Below are positions 1 through 10,681 of a DNA stretch of 64,000 nucleotides, piece by piece. Where the stretch lies: contig NC_066584.1 of NCBI RefSeq assembly GCF_024323335.1, forward strand, positions 237,255,494 to 237,319,493. The letters run 5' to 3'. A program made the position numbers and the translations under genes. The notes beneath the pieces were generated by a model. It was given only the letters and a program-made list of their open reading frames with translations. It had not been told where the DNA came from and did no database searches. The DNA is from Lathyrus oleraceus. Lineage: Eukaryota > Streptophyta > Magnoliopsida > Fabales > Fabaceae. Position 1 is the stretch's first letter, and each line of letters begins with the position of its first letter.

Positions 1-316
1 AATAATCCACAAGTAAATTAACAACAATTAAACACAACTAGTTAGATACAATACAATAGGAAACGTCTATCTCCAATGAAAAAACACAAAAAACTTAAGT
101 CAAGCAATTTGTCTAACACTTAGTGTGCGATCAACAATGTTTGGAACTCTATGTAGTGTTTGTTGTTCTTAGAAATTCAATCACAACCAAATGATTTATG
201 ATCCCCACAATAACAAGAATTTTAAAACTCATTTAAAATTATGATATAAACAACATTGGTCAAAGGTCAATGCGATTGATAATTTGCAAACCAAAAAAAT
301 AAAAGAGATAGGGAAA

Positions 317-335
317 GAGAGAGAGAGAGAGAGAG
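317..335. repeat. GA microsatellite
   Basis: An uninterrupted GA dinucleotide run. No gene can be supported in the surrounding 1-990 bp; short open frames there have no recognisable product. Confidence 0.9.
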
Positions 336-580
336 TACATGAGGATTTGTTTAAGCAGTTCCCCAATTGACCTCGCTATGGGTACGTCTTCCCTCAATTT
401 GAATTCTAATTGAGATATTATAATAAATCTTACTTTGCAAAATATGTGTATACAAGAGATAAAGAAATCGAACTCTACAAACCATAAGTTTGATATTGAC
501 TATACCACCTCCAAAACCCTTGATCAAAGATTGATCAAGTAACCAACAATGTCGCTTCAATTTACTTTTATTTCCACTTC

Positions 581-734
581 CTTGCAAGGCACTCCTTGTA
601 CCAAGGTTTTCACCCGGTTGAATTAATCTCAAGCGCACACTTGTTAAAACCCAAAATTTTCCAACACGATCCACTGTTTCACGGTACTCCCTTGCAAGGT
701 ACCCCTTGTCCCGAGGATTTCACTCGATTGAATT
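581..734. repeat. Diverged direct repeat, two units of about 44 bp, 110 bp apart
   Basis: Units at 581-624 and 691-734 share the order CTTGCAAGG, CCTTGT, a pyrimidine-rich middle with TTTCAC, and TTGAATT. The stretch reads like decayed LTR or leader DNA of a retroelement, but I do not recognise the family. Confidence 0.55.
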
Positions 735-1118
735 TGAATTGCATAATCTTGTCCAAAACCTCAAACCCTAAGAGATCTTGAAGGAAAACCCCAATTCAGT
801 TTTTTTATTTGAATCCCTCAAAGTTCTAAACCCAGTATTCTCGGTAAACACAAACCTAATTGGACGTTATTAACCTTAATCTAGATGTAGCCCAATCAAA
901 AAATGATTTTGTGTAGTTTGATTGTGTGTATGCATATATGGAGTTGAAGTTTATGAGAATGCTTTGAAATCCTGGATTCATTTAGGTTTTACTCACTCTA
1001 GAAACCTTACTATAGAAAGATGCATGTATGTAGTATTTATATGCATGAGTGATTGAAGGCAAAAAGGAATGCAAATAACTCAGAGAAAATATTAATTTTT
1101 GAAAAAAAAATCGCATAG

Positions 1119-1354
1119 GTCGACCTATGAAAGTCATGTGTCGACATATTCGATGCATAGGTCGACCTGTCTAAGGTCATGTGTCGATATATGACTGTCA
1201 TGCGCACCCTATATGTCAGCCTGAAAAGTTGGCACATGAAACAGAAGCTACAAGTTTTAATACTGCATCACGGGTGTCGACCTATGGAATGCATGTGTCG
1301 ACCTATAATCAATAAAATTCCTCTATTGGTCGACCTGTAGACGTATGTGTCGAC
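1119..1354. repeat. Dispersed array of the palindrome GTCGAC
   Basis: GTCGAC occurs seven times (1119, 1140, 1161, 1276, 1297, 1329, 1349) and a one-base variant GTCGAT once (1183) in about 240 bp. Most copies have the extended context TAGGTCGACCTA or TGTCGACCTA. Spacing is about 20-30 bp within two subclusters, with irregular sequence between. A six-base word is expected about once per 4 kb, so the cluster is not chance. The host element is probably a decayed LTR retrotransposon, but its ends are not clear. Confidence 0.75.
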
Positions 1355-1689
1355 CTGTACTAAATTTTTTCATAAAAACTTGATTTTTATGCATATTTGA
1401 TGCATGAGACCTTTTCCAAGTTGTTTTCAAATGCTTATATGCTTCTTAATGCTATGATGCACATAAAGTATCAGAGGATATCGTCCAATATACATTAACA
1501 CTAAAGTATCATAGCTTTGACATCATACAAATCACATCTAATGAAAGTTGCACTCACAAAAGACAAAGGCATAAATTACAATATAAAGGGGAGATATGGA
1601 AGATAGGCGGATATATAATATAGATTGTTCAATCAAGGTTCAATCAAAAACCTCACACCAAAATTTGTTGTCATCATAAAAAAAGGAGA

Positions 1690-2820
1690 TTATGAAAAAG
1701 ATGTTCATCATCTATCATAGCCTGATTTTGATGAAGACAAAAACTTATCTTAGAAGAAAGATCAAAGAAGAAAAGGATTGAAATCAAATATCAAGGTTGG
1801 ATAAGCTTTGGAAATCAAAGGATTGTATAAGGAATATTAAGGTATCAATGGAATTTCATTTGTGTATATATGTTAGATGCTCAAACATTTTCATCTAAAT
1901 CATTCCTAACATATATGCATGCATTATTTCAATGTTGCATTTTAACTTAGGAAACTTTAAAAGTTTTTGGAAAGGTAAATCGATTTACCACCCTATGTAA
2001 ATCAATTTACATACTCTTTGCCAAAATGAATTGTGAAAAATCATTAAGTAAATTGATTCACACTTCCATGTTAAACGATTCCCCGTTCCAATTTTTGCCT
2101 ATGTAAATCGATTGACCTCCTCATGTAAATCGATTTACCTAGTATATTTTCTCAATTTTTTTTTACGTTGAAGGCAAGTAAATCGATTGACCCCATAGGT
2201 AAATTGATTTACCTATATGTCTTTATGAAAAATTCTGAATCATCTTCATACCTATTCACTGCACATGTTCATCATACCTTTTATAAATCATTGTAAATTG
2301 ATCGTGAAGGTTTATTTGAGCATTGCCTTTGTTTCTAGAGGTATCTTATAAACTATAAATAGCAAAAAAAATCATTGATAAAATCACCCATTCCCAATTT
2401 TTTTCTTGTTTTGTGATAATCATCATAGTGTTTGTGATTATTGGAGAAAGGTTTTGTTAAACTGGGTTTATTCAAAGTTCACCATAGATTTGGTGCTTTT
2501 GAATAAAGGAAGTGATATGATTCTTTATTGTGTTAGAATATTGTATGATAAGTCTTGGTCTAAGGCTTGTATATAGATTTAACATATCGGAAAATATCTC
2601 ACAGTATGTAAGGGAAGTAGATATACCCTTAGTTCAAAAGGGGAACTAGGATATATCCTTATGTTCTTTATATTTTTGCATTTATATTTATGCACTTTAC
2701 TTCATAAGTTCATAGAAATATTTTTCGGAAAAATAAAAACATAAGTACTATCGCTTAAAAATGAGAAAAAGTCTTAAAACATAATTCACCCCCTCTTAGG
2801 TTGCGTTCTCATGCTTACAT
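1690..2820 (+). mobile_element. Probable 3' LTR of a decayed Sirevirus-like copia element
   Basis: The left edge is a polypurine-rich run (about 1677-1693: a stretch of A, then GGAGAT) preceded by TTTGTTGTCATCAT. This resembles the junction just before the 3' LTR in Sirevirus/Maximus elements. The right part ends with a pyrimidine run (AATTCACCCCCTCTTAGG) that is common near the end of such LTRs. The matching 5' LTR and coding region are not in the window, so the ends are approximate. A palindrome array lies inside. Confidence 0.4.
1975..2212. repeat. Array of the 14-bp palindrome GTAAATCGATTTAC
   Basis: Seven copies or near-copies start at 1975, 1997, 2048, 2103, 2125, 2178 and 2199. Two are perfect palindromes and the rest differ by one to three bases. 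They form pairs spaced about 21-22 bp, with unrelated sequence between pairs. This is a different palindromic word from the GTCGAC array 600 bp upstream. Confidence 0.8.
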
Positions 2821-3120
2821 AAAGGATTCAATGCCTTGAAAAGAGCCTTCACACCACTCCTTCCCGCGAGAATACAATTAAATAAGTTGCTTTAAGAAAG
2901 ACTCACAGTGCAATCCCGAAACCATCCAGGACAATGGGAAACGAGGTTTCCTTGATCAAAGGATCAGTTCAAAAGTAAACATCAAACCCCCCCTCTGAGT
3001 CCCGAAGGAGACTGGTGAAGTTACGCTATAACCCCAATTCAAGCAAAAAATCACCTGGATAAGGTGCAACCAAAGCACCCCCCTTCAGTATAAATCTTTA
3101 AAAGGAATTCCCCAAAGTCT

Positions 3121-3252
3121 ATGGAGAATCCACCCAATCTAGCCAATTATGATGGAAATGGATATCCTGACGAACATGTGGAACTAGTAAATGAACAATT
3201 GAGTTACTTTAGTGTCGATGATGCTTTAAAATGCATTTTTTTAACACCCTAA
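3121..3252 (+). pseudogene. Ty3/gypsy gag fragment
   Basis: The frame opened by the ATG at 3121 reads about 38 residues resembling the start of the retrotransposon gag domain, with the pattern YDGNGYPDEHVE followed by LSYFSVDDALKC. After about 3234 the similarity stops and the frame closes at 3252 in unrelated sequence. The break coincides with the start of the decayed gypsy LTR at about 3241, so the gag was probably interrupted by that insertion. The leader at 2821-3120 has no recognisable gene. Confidence 0.6.
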
Positions 3253-3671
3253 AACTATAACTATTTGTTTATAAAATAATTTCATTAAATTTCATAATAA
3301 CTTTAAAAAAATAACTTTAAAGCATATTACAGAACAAAATATAACTTTAAAGCAACATAATAAACATCAAAATCTCAAGGAAAATAGTTAATTGTCTCAA
3401 CACCAATATTTAATAAGGTAATTTAAGGCATCTTAGAGAGAAACATAAAATGTAACAAAATAGTTCATCCCCAATGTTACATATCAGAGCGACGCCAAAA
3501 CTAAACCACTTGAAAACTGTAAAGTAAATGAAGAGGCATCAACGCCATCCTTCAACTCAATAACAACTAATGTTCCTCTACCTGAGTATCTGTACCACGA
3601 ACACAAACAAAACAACCATGGGTGAAAATATGTTAACAAATGGTAGCGGTGTATAAAGCAGTAAAGGATAG

Positions 3672-3933
3672 TGTAATTCCTAGACTACTTGCAAGATTAC
3701 CGACTGACCTCATAAACCAATACGAGTCTTTTCAGCATGCTCTGTGCTCACTCACATGGTTTTCGGGAAACTTCCCAGAAGGTAACCCATGCAAATATTA
3801 CTCCAAGTTAAGCACGCTTAACTATGGAGTTCTTATATGTTAGGCTACTGAAAATAAGATGAGTTTTGTTGGTATATGTAGTACCAATTAATCCTTATAA
3901 GCCTTCCTTCAACCATGCAATCTCATACCTGCA
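3672..3933 (-). repeat. 3' LTR of the Cassandra-type TRIM
   Basis: Begins TGTAATTCC on the plus strand, the mutated equivalent of TGTAACGCC in the other copy, and ends at a CA before the internal region. The 5S-like segment is at 3765-3833. Confidence 0.6.
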
Positions 3934-3997
3934 TAAACTTCCATTTGGTTCGTCCCCGAACCACATCGTACTAGAATAGGACTGCTCTGATACCATT

Positions 3998-4259
3998 TGT
4001 AACGCCACATACTACTTTCAGGATTACTGACTGACCTCATAAACCAATACGAGTCTTTTCAGCATGCTTGTCCTCATTCACATGGTTTCTGGGAAACTTC
4101 CCAAAAGGGCACCCATCCAAATACTACTCCAAGTAAAGCACGCTTAACTATGGAGTTCTTATTTGTTAGGCTACTTAAAGTAATATTCATCTTGTTGGTG
4201 TAGATAGTACCAATTAATCCTTATAAGTCTTCCTTCAACCATGCAGTCTCATACCTGCA
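3998..4259 (-). repeat. 5' LTR of the Cassandra-type TRIM
   Basis: Begins TGTAACGCC on the plus strand next to the primer-binding site. Homology with the left copy ends at about 4259 (CCTGCA). The 5S-like segment is at 4091-4159. Confidence 0.6.
4091..4159 (-). other. 5S rRNA-derived segment (promoter boxes) inside the TRIM LTR
   Basis: Read on the minus strand, the segment has in order AGAACTCC, AGTTAAGCGTGCTT (5S A box), GATGGGTG (intermediate element) and TTGGGAAGT (C box), with spacing close to plant 5S rRNA. The 5' third of 5S is too diverged to recognise, so this is not a functional rRNA gene. It is the type of domain Cassandra LTRs carry. The equivalent segment in the other LTR is 3765-3833. 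Confidence 0.7.
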
Positions 4260-6120
4260 TAACCTCAAGATCCCTCTCATTCCAATGTGAATTCGATTTC
4301 CCCCCTAGAAGCTGCTAGAAGTGTCTCATTGTCATGCCTCATGCACCAACAACCACTCCCTTGCCCTTGGGTGTTACATGTAACCACTCTCCGCCCTCTT
4401 CGACCTCAGGTGTTACAGATAGCATACACAAACATCAATGTATTCGTATCATTCAGAACCATCACCAATCACTAACATATTTATGTATCATTCAAAACCA
4501 TCACCAATCATAAGTGCAGATGTATATGCAATGCACTCATCACTTAATCACCACATGCATGTGGTACTAATATACTCACCAATTTGGATGTTAGATTTAT
4601 GTTACTGGTCAATCTCATCACAAATATTTGGACATCATTATTATGTTAGTAATTTATTCACATCACCAATTACATATCTCTGATATACATGATGCATGAC
4701 ATGTCACAACAATTACCTACCTCTCCATAATGCATCACACTATACAATAATAACTCACCATAATTCAACACAACATGTAAACATAACACACATAATTATA
4801 TCATTACTCATATCATACTCATCGATAGATAATATTTCACATCACTACTCAACAGAGTAAATTCATGACTCACCAAAGCTCATACATGTCCCTTTCATTT
4901 CTATTCGGGAATATTAGAGTCGCCAAGCATACTATAATCTCAACTTAATTAACTTTTGACTCAACTCTAAACATGTTAGATAGCTTAATACCTCACTCAT
5001 TAATTCACCAAACTCGCCAAAATAACAACAAACAGAAGTAAACAGTCACCAACATCAAAATCTACTAGAAAAATTGAGTCAACCTCTCAGAACCGGTTAA
5101 CTCCAGGGCTAAAGGTCAACCCGTCACCAGGATGACGATCGTCACCATCCCTCTCTCATAAACCCGTCACTTTACTCAAGCATAGGCAAGAAGCCTATCT
5201 CGGGGACCATGACGACGACCGTGTCATCATGCTGACGCCCATCAGCTCTCCTAAATGCAAGATGGTCAGTTTATCACGCCGGTGATGCCCGTCATCAGTG
5301 TGCATATTTCAAAATTCGCGATTTCACCATTAGAGGACTTCCAAAGCTCCAATTTCAACCCCTAAAAACCCAAATCGAATAGAAAAACATCATTCGTAAT
5401 ATATTGGACATATAACAGACCAAATCAATATTGATTACACATCATTAATTTATCGTGAAATTTATCATTATGTTCATCACCACCAAAACTACATAAACAA
5501 GAACAACACAAATCTGAATTTCATATTTAAATTGCATACGAATTCACCATATAATGACAACATAAAACATATTCATAACATCATAATCCATAGAGGTTTG
5601 CACAACCATCTCAAGGATTGAAAAACCTCATAAATGGAGGATTTGAGAAAACAAAAAGAAAGAGAGTTAGGATCCCTCTCCATCCTTTATGAAAAACACA
5701 CACATGGATGAATAATCTTCCCTTATCTGAATTCTGCAGAAAATTTGAAGCTTTTGCCTTGGAATCCTAAGCTTTTGCCCTTGCCTCTCAAAATCCTATT
5801 GCTCCATATTCTACATACCGCCTCCTATAATTTTCTTTCCAATTTTCTTTTAAAATAAAAACCTAGTTCTTTTATTTTAGTTATTTCTATCCCCCCTCAA
5901 CTTTTGGTTTCTCACTCCTCACCACCAATTATATCATTATCCTATTTCCCACTCCAAATCTCAATATCTCTTATTTTAATTAATCCCAAAATAGTGATGA
6001 ATAATATAAATTTTACCCAATTCTGAATAACCCCGCCAAAAATACATGGAATATTCAAATAAGTCATTTAAGCATGTAAAACTCAATAAAATAAAATAAT
6101 TTAAAAATTGGGGTATTACA

Positions 6121-8072
6121 ACTATCCCCCACTTAAATAATTTTCGCCTTCAAAAATTACATGAAGGAAACAACTCAGGATACGATTCTCGCATCCGACT
6201 CTCCAGCTCCCACGTCACGCTCCCTCGAGGAGGTCCTCCCCACACTATCTTCACTGAAGTGATCTCTTTATCTCTCGAGTGACTCACTTTGAGATTCTAA
6301 ATCCGTAAGGGTGATGCCTCAACAGTAAAGTTATCTCTCACTTTTCCATCATCTTATTGGATCACATGGGAGGGATCATAAATATACTTCTGAAGTTGAG
6401 ACATATTGAAGACATCATAAAGATTCGAAAAAGACAGTGGTAAGACAACTCTGCAGTCCACCTCTCATACTCTCTGGAGGATCTGATAAGGACTAATAAA
6501 ATGAGGCGCGAGCTTTCGAGACATCAATTCACGACTAACATCAGTCACCGAAGTGATTCTCAAGATCACATGATCACCCTCTTTCACCTGATTCATACCA
6601 ACACAAATGATTCCTAGACCTCATTCCATACAGAGCTTCAAAAGGTGTCATTTAAATACTAGAATGGTAATTATTGTTATATTTAAACTAGATCAAAGGC
6701 AAGTAACTATCCAATTACATCATTTCTCTAAAATACAAGCTCTAAACAAATATTCCAAAGATTGGATAATCCTTTATGTCTAACCGTCTATTTGCGGATG
6801 ATAGGCAGAACTCAAGCTTAACTTAGTTTCCAAGGCTTCCTGCAAACTCTCCTAAAACCTCGACGTGAACCACAGTTCTCTATCTGAAACAACACTCATG
6901 GGAATACCATGCAGCTTCACAATCTCAATGATGTACACCTCTGCTAGCTTCTGCAACAGGTACAAAAGATCAGAATAAAATGAGCCGACTTAGTCAGTAT
7001 ATACACCACAACCCAAATCGAATCACTTTCCTTTGATGTCTTTAGAAAACCTACCATGAAATCCATAGAGATGATATCCCACTTCCACACAAGAATACTC
7101 AAAGGTTGCATCAACCCATATAGTTTTTGATGCTTTATCTTCGACTTTTGACAAGTTAAACAAAAATATACAAACTTAGCCACATCCTTCATCATACCTG
7201 ACCACCAAAACATCTTCTTAAGATCTTGATACATCTTCGTAGCATTAGGACGAATATTTAAACCACTTTTGTGACCTTCCTCAAGAATTCTCTTCTTAAG
7301 CTCTCACAAATCCAACACACAAACTCTATCTCGGAATCTCATAACTCCATTCTCATCAATTCTGAAATCCACTTCTTTACCTTGATCAATCCTAAATCCG
7401 ATTTATGACCTTCTCTGATTTCTTCTAAAACACTGCTAGTCAAATTTAGCATACCTAACATCATACTCTATGGCGTCATCTCACACACCAAGCTAAAATC
7501 TTTGAACAACTCAATCGATTCCAATTCTTGAAACTAACATATGCAAAGACTTTCTACATAAAGCATATGCTACCATATTAGCTTTACCAAGATGGTAACT
7601 TAACTTAAAGTTGCAGTCCTTTAAAAACTCTAGCTACCCCTGCCTCATACTCAAGTCCTTCTGATCAAACAAATACTTCAAACTTTTATGATCATTAAAA
7701 ACCTCAAACCACAAACCATACAAATAATTCATCCAAACTTTAAGTAGAAAAACTATTGTTGTCAACTCCAAATCATGGGATGGATAATTCCTCTCACGAG
7801 TCTTCAGTTATCTAGAAGCATTCGCTACAACTTGATAATTTTGCATAAGCACATTGCATAATTTCATCTTAGAAGCATCACAATACATAATAAAAGATTC
7901 CCTCACATCAGGTAAGATAAAAAATGGCATCATCGTCAACCTCTTCTTCAACTCTTAGAAACTATCCCCACACTGAGCATCTCACACATAAGCTTGCCTT
8001 TTCCGAGTCAACTAAGTCAAAGGTAAATCCAATTTCGAAAAGCCTTATATAAACCTTTTGTAGTAACCGGTC
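6121..8072 (-). pseudogene. Decayed Ty3/gypsy pol (RNase H, integrase, chromodomain)
   Basis: On the minus strand, from right to left, the sequence follows the intact chromovirus at 12536-16948. It runs from the RT/RNase H connection (about 8065) and RNase H (7500-8000) to the integrase zinc-binding and core region (6944-7300, with the frame MYQDLKKMFWWSGMMKDVAKFVY and DIISMDFMVG) and the C-terminal chromodomain (about 6150-6350). Stops and frameshifts break the frame throughout. Gag, protease and most of RT are missing, because homology ends abruptly near 8072. It is a related but older family member than the complete copy nearby. Confidence 0.8.
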
Positions 8073-8073
8073 T

Positions 8074-8764
8074 GTCATACCCCAATTTTCCCCCGATCAA
8101 TAAATCAATGCATTCACATGACATCTGCATCATCTACTCATCACAACATGCATTTTATTCTGCATAATGCTTAAAATGTTAACCAGAATAAAATTTCGAA
8201 TCTACAGACATACCAGTTGAATCAATTTTTAATGCACGTAGAATTAGCGAGCAATTTTTTTTAAAAAAAACTTGTAAACATCAATGTTATTAATCTACGG
8301 TTCATGTAGGTTAACTTGACATGGTCGATTTATTTTTTTTTGCTCCTTTTTCGATGGCGTTTTGGTCAGCCTGAGCCTTTTTAACCGGTCATTTTTTACT
8401 TCAAAATTGATAAAAAATGTATGTTTTCCATAAGTTTATTTTGTGCTTATCATTTTGGTGCATTTAGTTTGATTTTTCGAGTATTTTTATGCCCCATTTT
8501 TATTTATTTTAAGTCCTTTTATTTTTATTTCTTTGTCAAAATGTTCTAATTAATTAATTAAAATTTTCTATGTTTTCATTTAGATTTAATTTTGATTATT
8601 TAGAATTGTTTAATATTATTTTGATTTGGTTTTTGAAACTCATTTTGAACTCTAAAATCACTAAATAAGGGCATTTTTAGTGTTTTATGTGAGTAAACCC
8701 TAAATTGATTGCATATACATATATTAATTGTTGTGGAAATAGAGATAGGAGTGACCACTCCCCA
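8074..8764. other. Non-coding repeat DNA, possible LTR start
   Basis: The sequence TGTCATACCCC at 8074 looks like an LTR terminus and lies exactly where the decayed gypsy pol homology stops. What follows is AT-rich with no protein-coding homology that I can see. No partner LTR was found, so the assignment is only a suggestion. Confidence 0.3.
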
Positions 8765-8772
8765 TTTGACAT

Positions 8773-9325
8773 TAGGCATGGCAACGGGGCGGGTCGGGGA
8801 CGGTTTTTACCTCCCCCAAATCCAAACCCGAATCCCCAAACAATCCCCGTTCCCCGCCCCAAACCCAAACAGGGATGGAGAATCAAAACCAAAACCCGTC
8901 CCAAACGGGTTTGGGTTGGGTTCGGGTATCCCCGCCCCGCCACCATTCATTTAGTGAAATTAATTTTTTTAATACAAATATTTATTTTCCAAAATAAAAT
9001 TAAATTACAAATAATAAAATAAAATAATCTAAAAAAATTCCATACATACATTTTAAATATTTTAAATAATAAATTCAAATTAAAATATCAAAACATTAAC
9101 CACATATTTAATATTCTAAATTATCAAAAATAAATAATAATGTACACAATGAAATTAACGGGGCGGGTTCGGGGTGGGTACTAGTGTCCCCATTACCCGA
9201 CCCGTCCCCATATTTTAAAATTGGGGAAAACCCAAACCCAAACCCAGTCAAAACGAGGTTTCCCCGTCAACTTCGGGGCGGGTTCGGGTTGGTACCCGTG
9301 GGTACGAGTTATGTTGCCATGCCTA
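8773..9325. mobile_element. hAT-type MITE with 8-bp target duplication
   Basis: Terminal inverted repeats are TAGGCATGGCAAC at 8773 and GTTGCCATGCCTA ending at 9325. They are flanked by a perfect 8-bp direct repeat TTTGACAT (8765-8772 and 9326-9333). An 8-bp duplication is diagnostic for the hAT superfamily. Each end carries a GC-rich subterminal zone of repeated GGGGCGGG/CCCAAACCC motifs, while the middle (about 8950-9150) is very AT-rich. No transposase frame is present, so it is a non-autonomous element of 553 bp. Intact duplication suggests a fairly recent insertion. Confidence 0.9.
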
Positions 9326-9333
9326 TTTGACAT

Positions 9334-10676
9334 GTACGCGGCGCATGAGAGAGAGGGGGTGTGTGGTTTTAAAAAGCAGACCAATTGAAAAATAAAAGGG
9401 TGCGTCATTTACTGAAAGAAGAGAGGACAAAGTGACCAACATAAATAAATTTGTTAGAAAAAAGAGCCATAATTTGTTAGAAAAAAGAGCCATTTTTTAA
9501 TTATTGGTTTTTCTTCATTTTTTTGGTTCAGTTTTTTTCTTCTCCTCTTCATACTTTGATTCAACCAAATACTTCCTCAACACTCACAGTAAACTCTCTA
9601 TTTTCCAAACTTTCCTACAACCACACCAACACCCATAGTTTTCTTCTTCTTTCCCTCAACTCAACTATCTCTTTTTACTTCTTCCATTCTAAAATAACTT
9701 CACACCATAAACCTTTCTGTCTCTCTTAAACAACACACAAAAAATACTTTACTAACCTCATGTAAACGAACACAACTTCATAACCTCCTCATACTCACCT
9801 TTTCAAGAAGCTTTCCACCTTTATTCTCATGACAACTCTCTCTCACCTTTTGTTTCACACTCACATTCAACAACATCTTCACCACCGAATCACCATCAAC
9901 CAACAATTTCACCTTCTTCCTAATAATCACCACCAAACCATAACAACAACCTACATACAACATCAAACAACCATAAAACCCAAGCCACCTCTCAACCGGC
10001 CGAAGCGGCACCACGCGCTCTGACGTCATCACTGTTTATACCGCCACCATCTTTGAAATCGATCATTGGTTTTTTCTCGCTTTCCACTTTTGAATTTGAG
10101 TTGGTTTTGATTTGTTTTGTTTATTTGTTTTGATTTGAAACTTGAGAGAGAGAGAGAGAGTTGAGTCATGAGTGAATGAGAAAGGAAAAGTATTTAAGTT
10201 TGTTAAAAAAAAGAGTTTGATTGTGGTTGTTGTTGTTGCAGTGAAAGGTAAAACATGAGAGAGATGAGGAAGAAAGACTTTTGTTGATTTTCGACTTCTT
10301 CTTTCCCCCTGCCACGTGTTGGAACACGGTTGAAGACTTATTTTCTTTTGAAATTTTTAGATACTCTCTCCGTCTGCCGGTTGCATCCGCCGACCACTTT
10401 TTATTTTTTTTATATTTTTTTTATTTTATGTTAATATTTATTGTTTTGTTAATATTAATTAGGTTTAGTTATGGGTCATGGGCCCTTTGTCATTTGATCC
10501 CTTGCACACTCCATATCATTTGCACCTCCCTTGTGTTATTATTATTATTTTTTTATTTATTATTTTTCTTTGATTAATTTAATTTAGTGTTCGACTAATT
10601 AATTTAATTTAATTAGTCAATTATATCTTATTTAATTATTTTTTTTAATCACTGAGTGATTGTTGGATTTTTATCG
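9334..10676. other. Non-coding stretch without a recognisable gene
   Basis: C/A-rich (9550-10030) then T-rich sequence, with a GA microsatellite at 10145-10160 and long T runs after 10390. Open frames of 60-100 codons occur on both strands but are low-complexity and match no family I know. It could be the interrupted remainder of the LTR-like unit that starts at 8074 and resumes at 18839 beyond the gypsy insertion. Confidence 0.4.
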
Positions 10677-10681
10677 CGTTG

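Larger units (their letters stand above)
3672..4259 (-). mobile_element. Cassandra-type TRIM with 5S rRNA-like sequence in its LTRs
   Basis: Two direct repeats of about 262 bp (3672-3933 and 3998-4259) flank a 64-bp internal region. Directly inside the right repeat lies TGGTATCAGAGC on the minus strand (about 3984-3995), the usual initiator-Met tRNA primer-binding site. That makes this a minus-strand terminal-repeat retrotransposon in miniature with no coding capacity. Both LTRs carry about 69 bp resembling the 3' half of plant 5S rRNA in the element's own orientation, which is the defining mark of the Cassandra family. The LTRs differ at many sites and I see no clear target duplication, so the copy is old. 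Neither LTR end was confirmed independently. Confidence 0.7.
3241..6120 (-). mobile_element. Decayed 3' LTR of a minus-strand Ty3/gypsy element
   Basis: The right edge ends GGGGTATTACA at 6120. It is followed by ACTATCCCCCACTTA, which read on the minus strand is a polypurine tract of the same form as that of the intact element at 12494. The left edge is about 3241 (TTAACACCC, resembling TGTAACACCC of the intact relative). The LTR is enlarged by the small two-LTR element at 3672-4259. A segment at about 5110-5300 is rich in GATGACG/CGTCA half-palindromes. The exact left edge is uncertain. Confidence 0.55.

Noticed and set aside
1119..2212. CRISPR array
   Set aside because: This is plant nuclear DNA. 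Repeats are short palindromes at uneven spacing, without equal-sized unique spacers or cas genes.
3765..4159. Functional 5S rRNA genes
   Set aside because: Only about 69 of 120 bp align, with the 5' third lost, and both copies sit in LTRs next to a tRNA-primer site. It is a TRIM component, not an rRNA gene.
5100..5300. A fourth clean palindrome array (GACGATCGTC)
   Set aside because: Only one perfect palindrome is present; the others are half-sites. I mention it as supporting texture but do not list it as an array of the same quality.
8677..9022. Proline-rich ORFs of 80-105 codons
   Set aside because: They are read through the CCCAAACCC-type subterminal repeats of the hAT MITE.
9778..10032. 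84-codon minus-strand frame as a small gene
   Set aside because: Antisense to C/A-rich low-complexity DNA, with no recognisable domain and no splice or promoter context.
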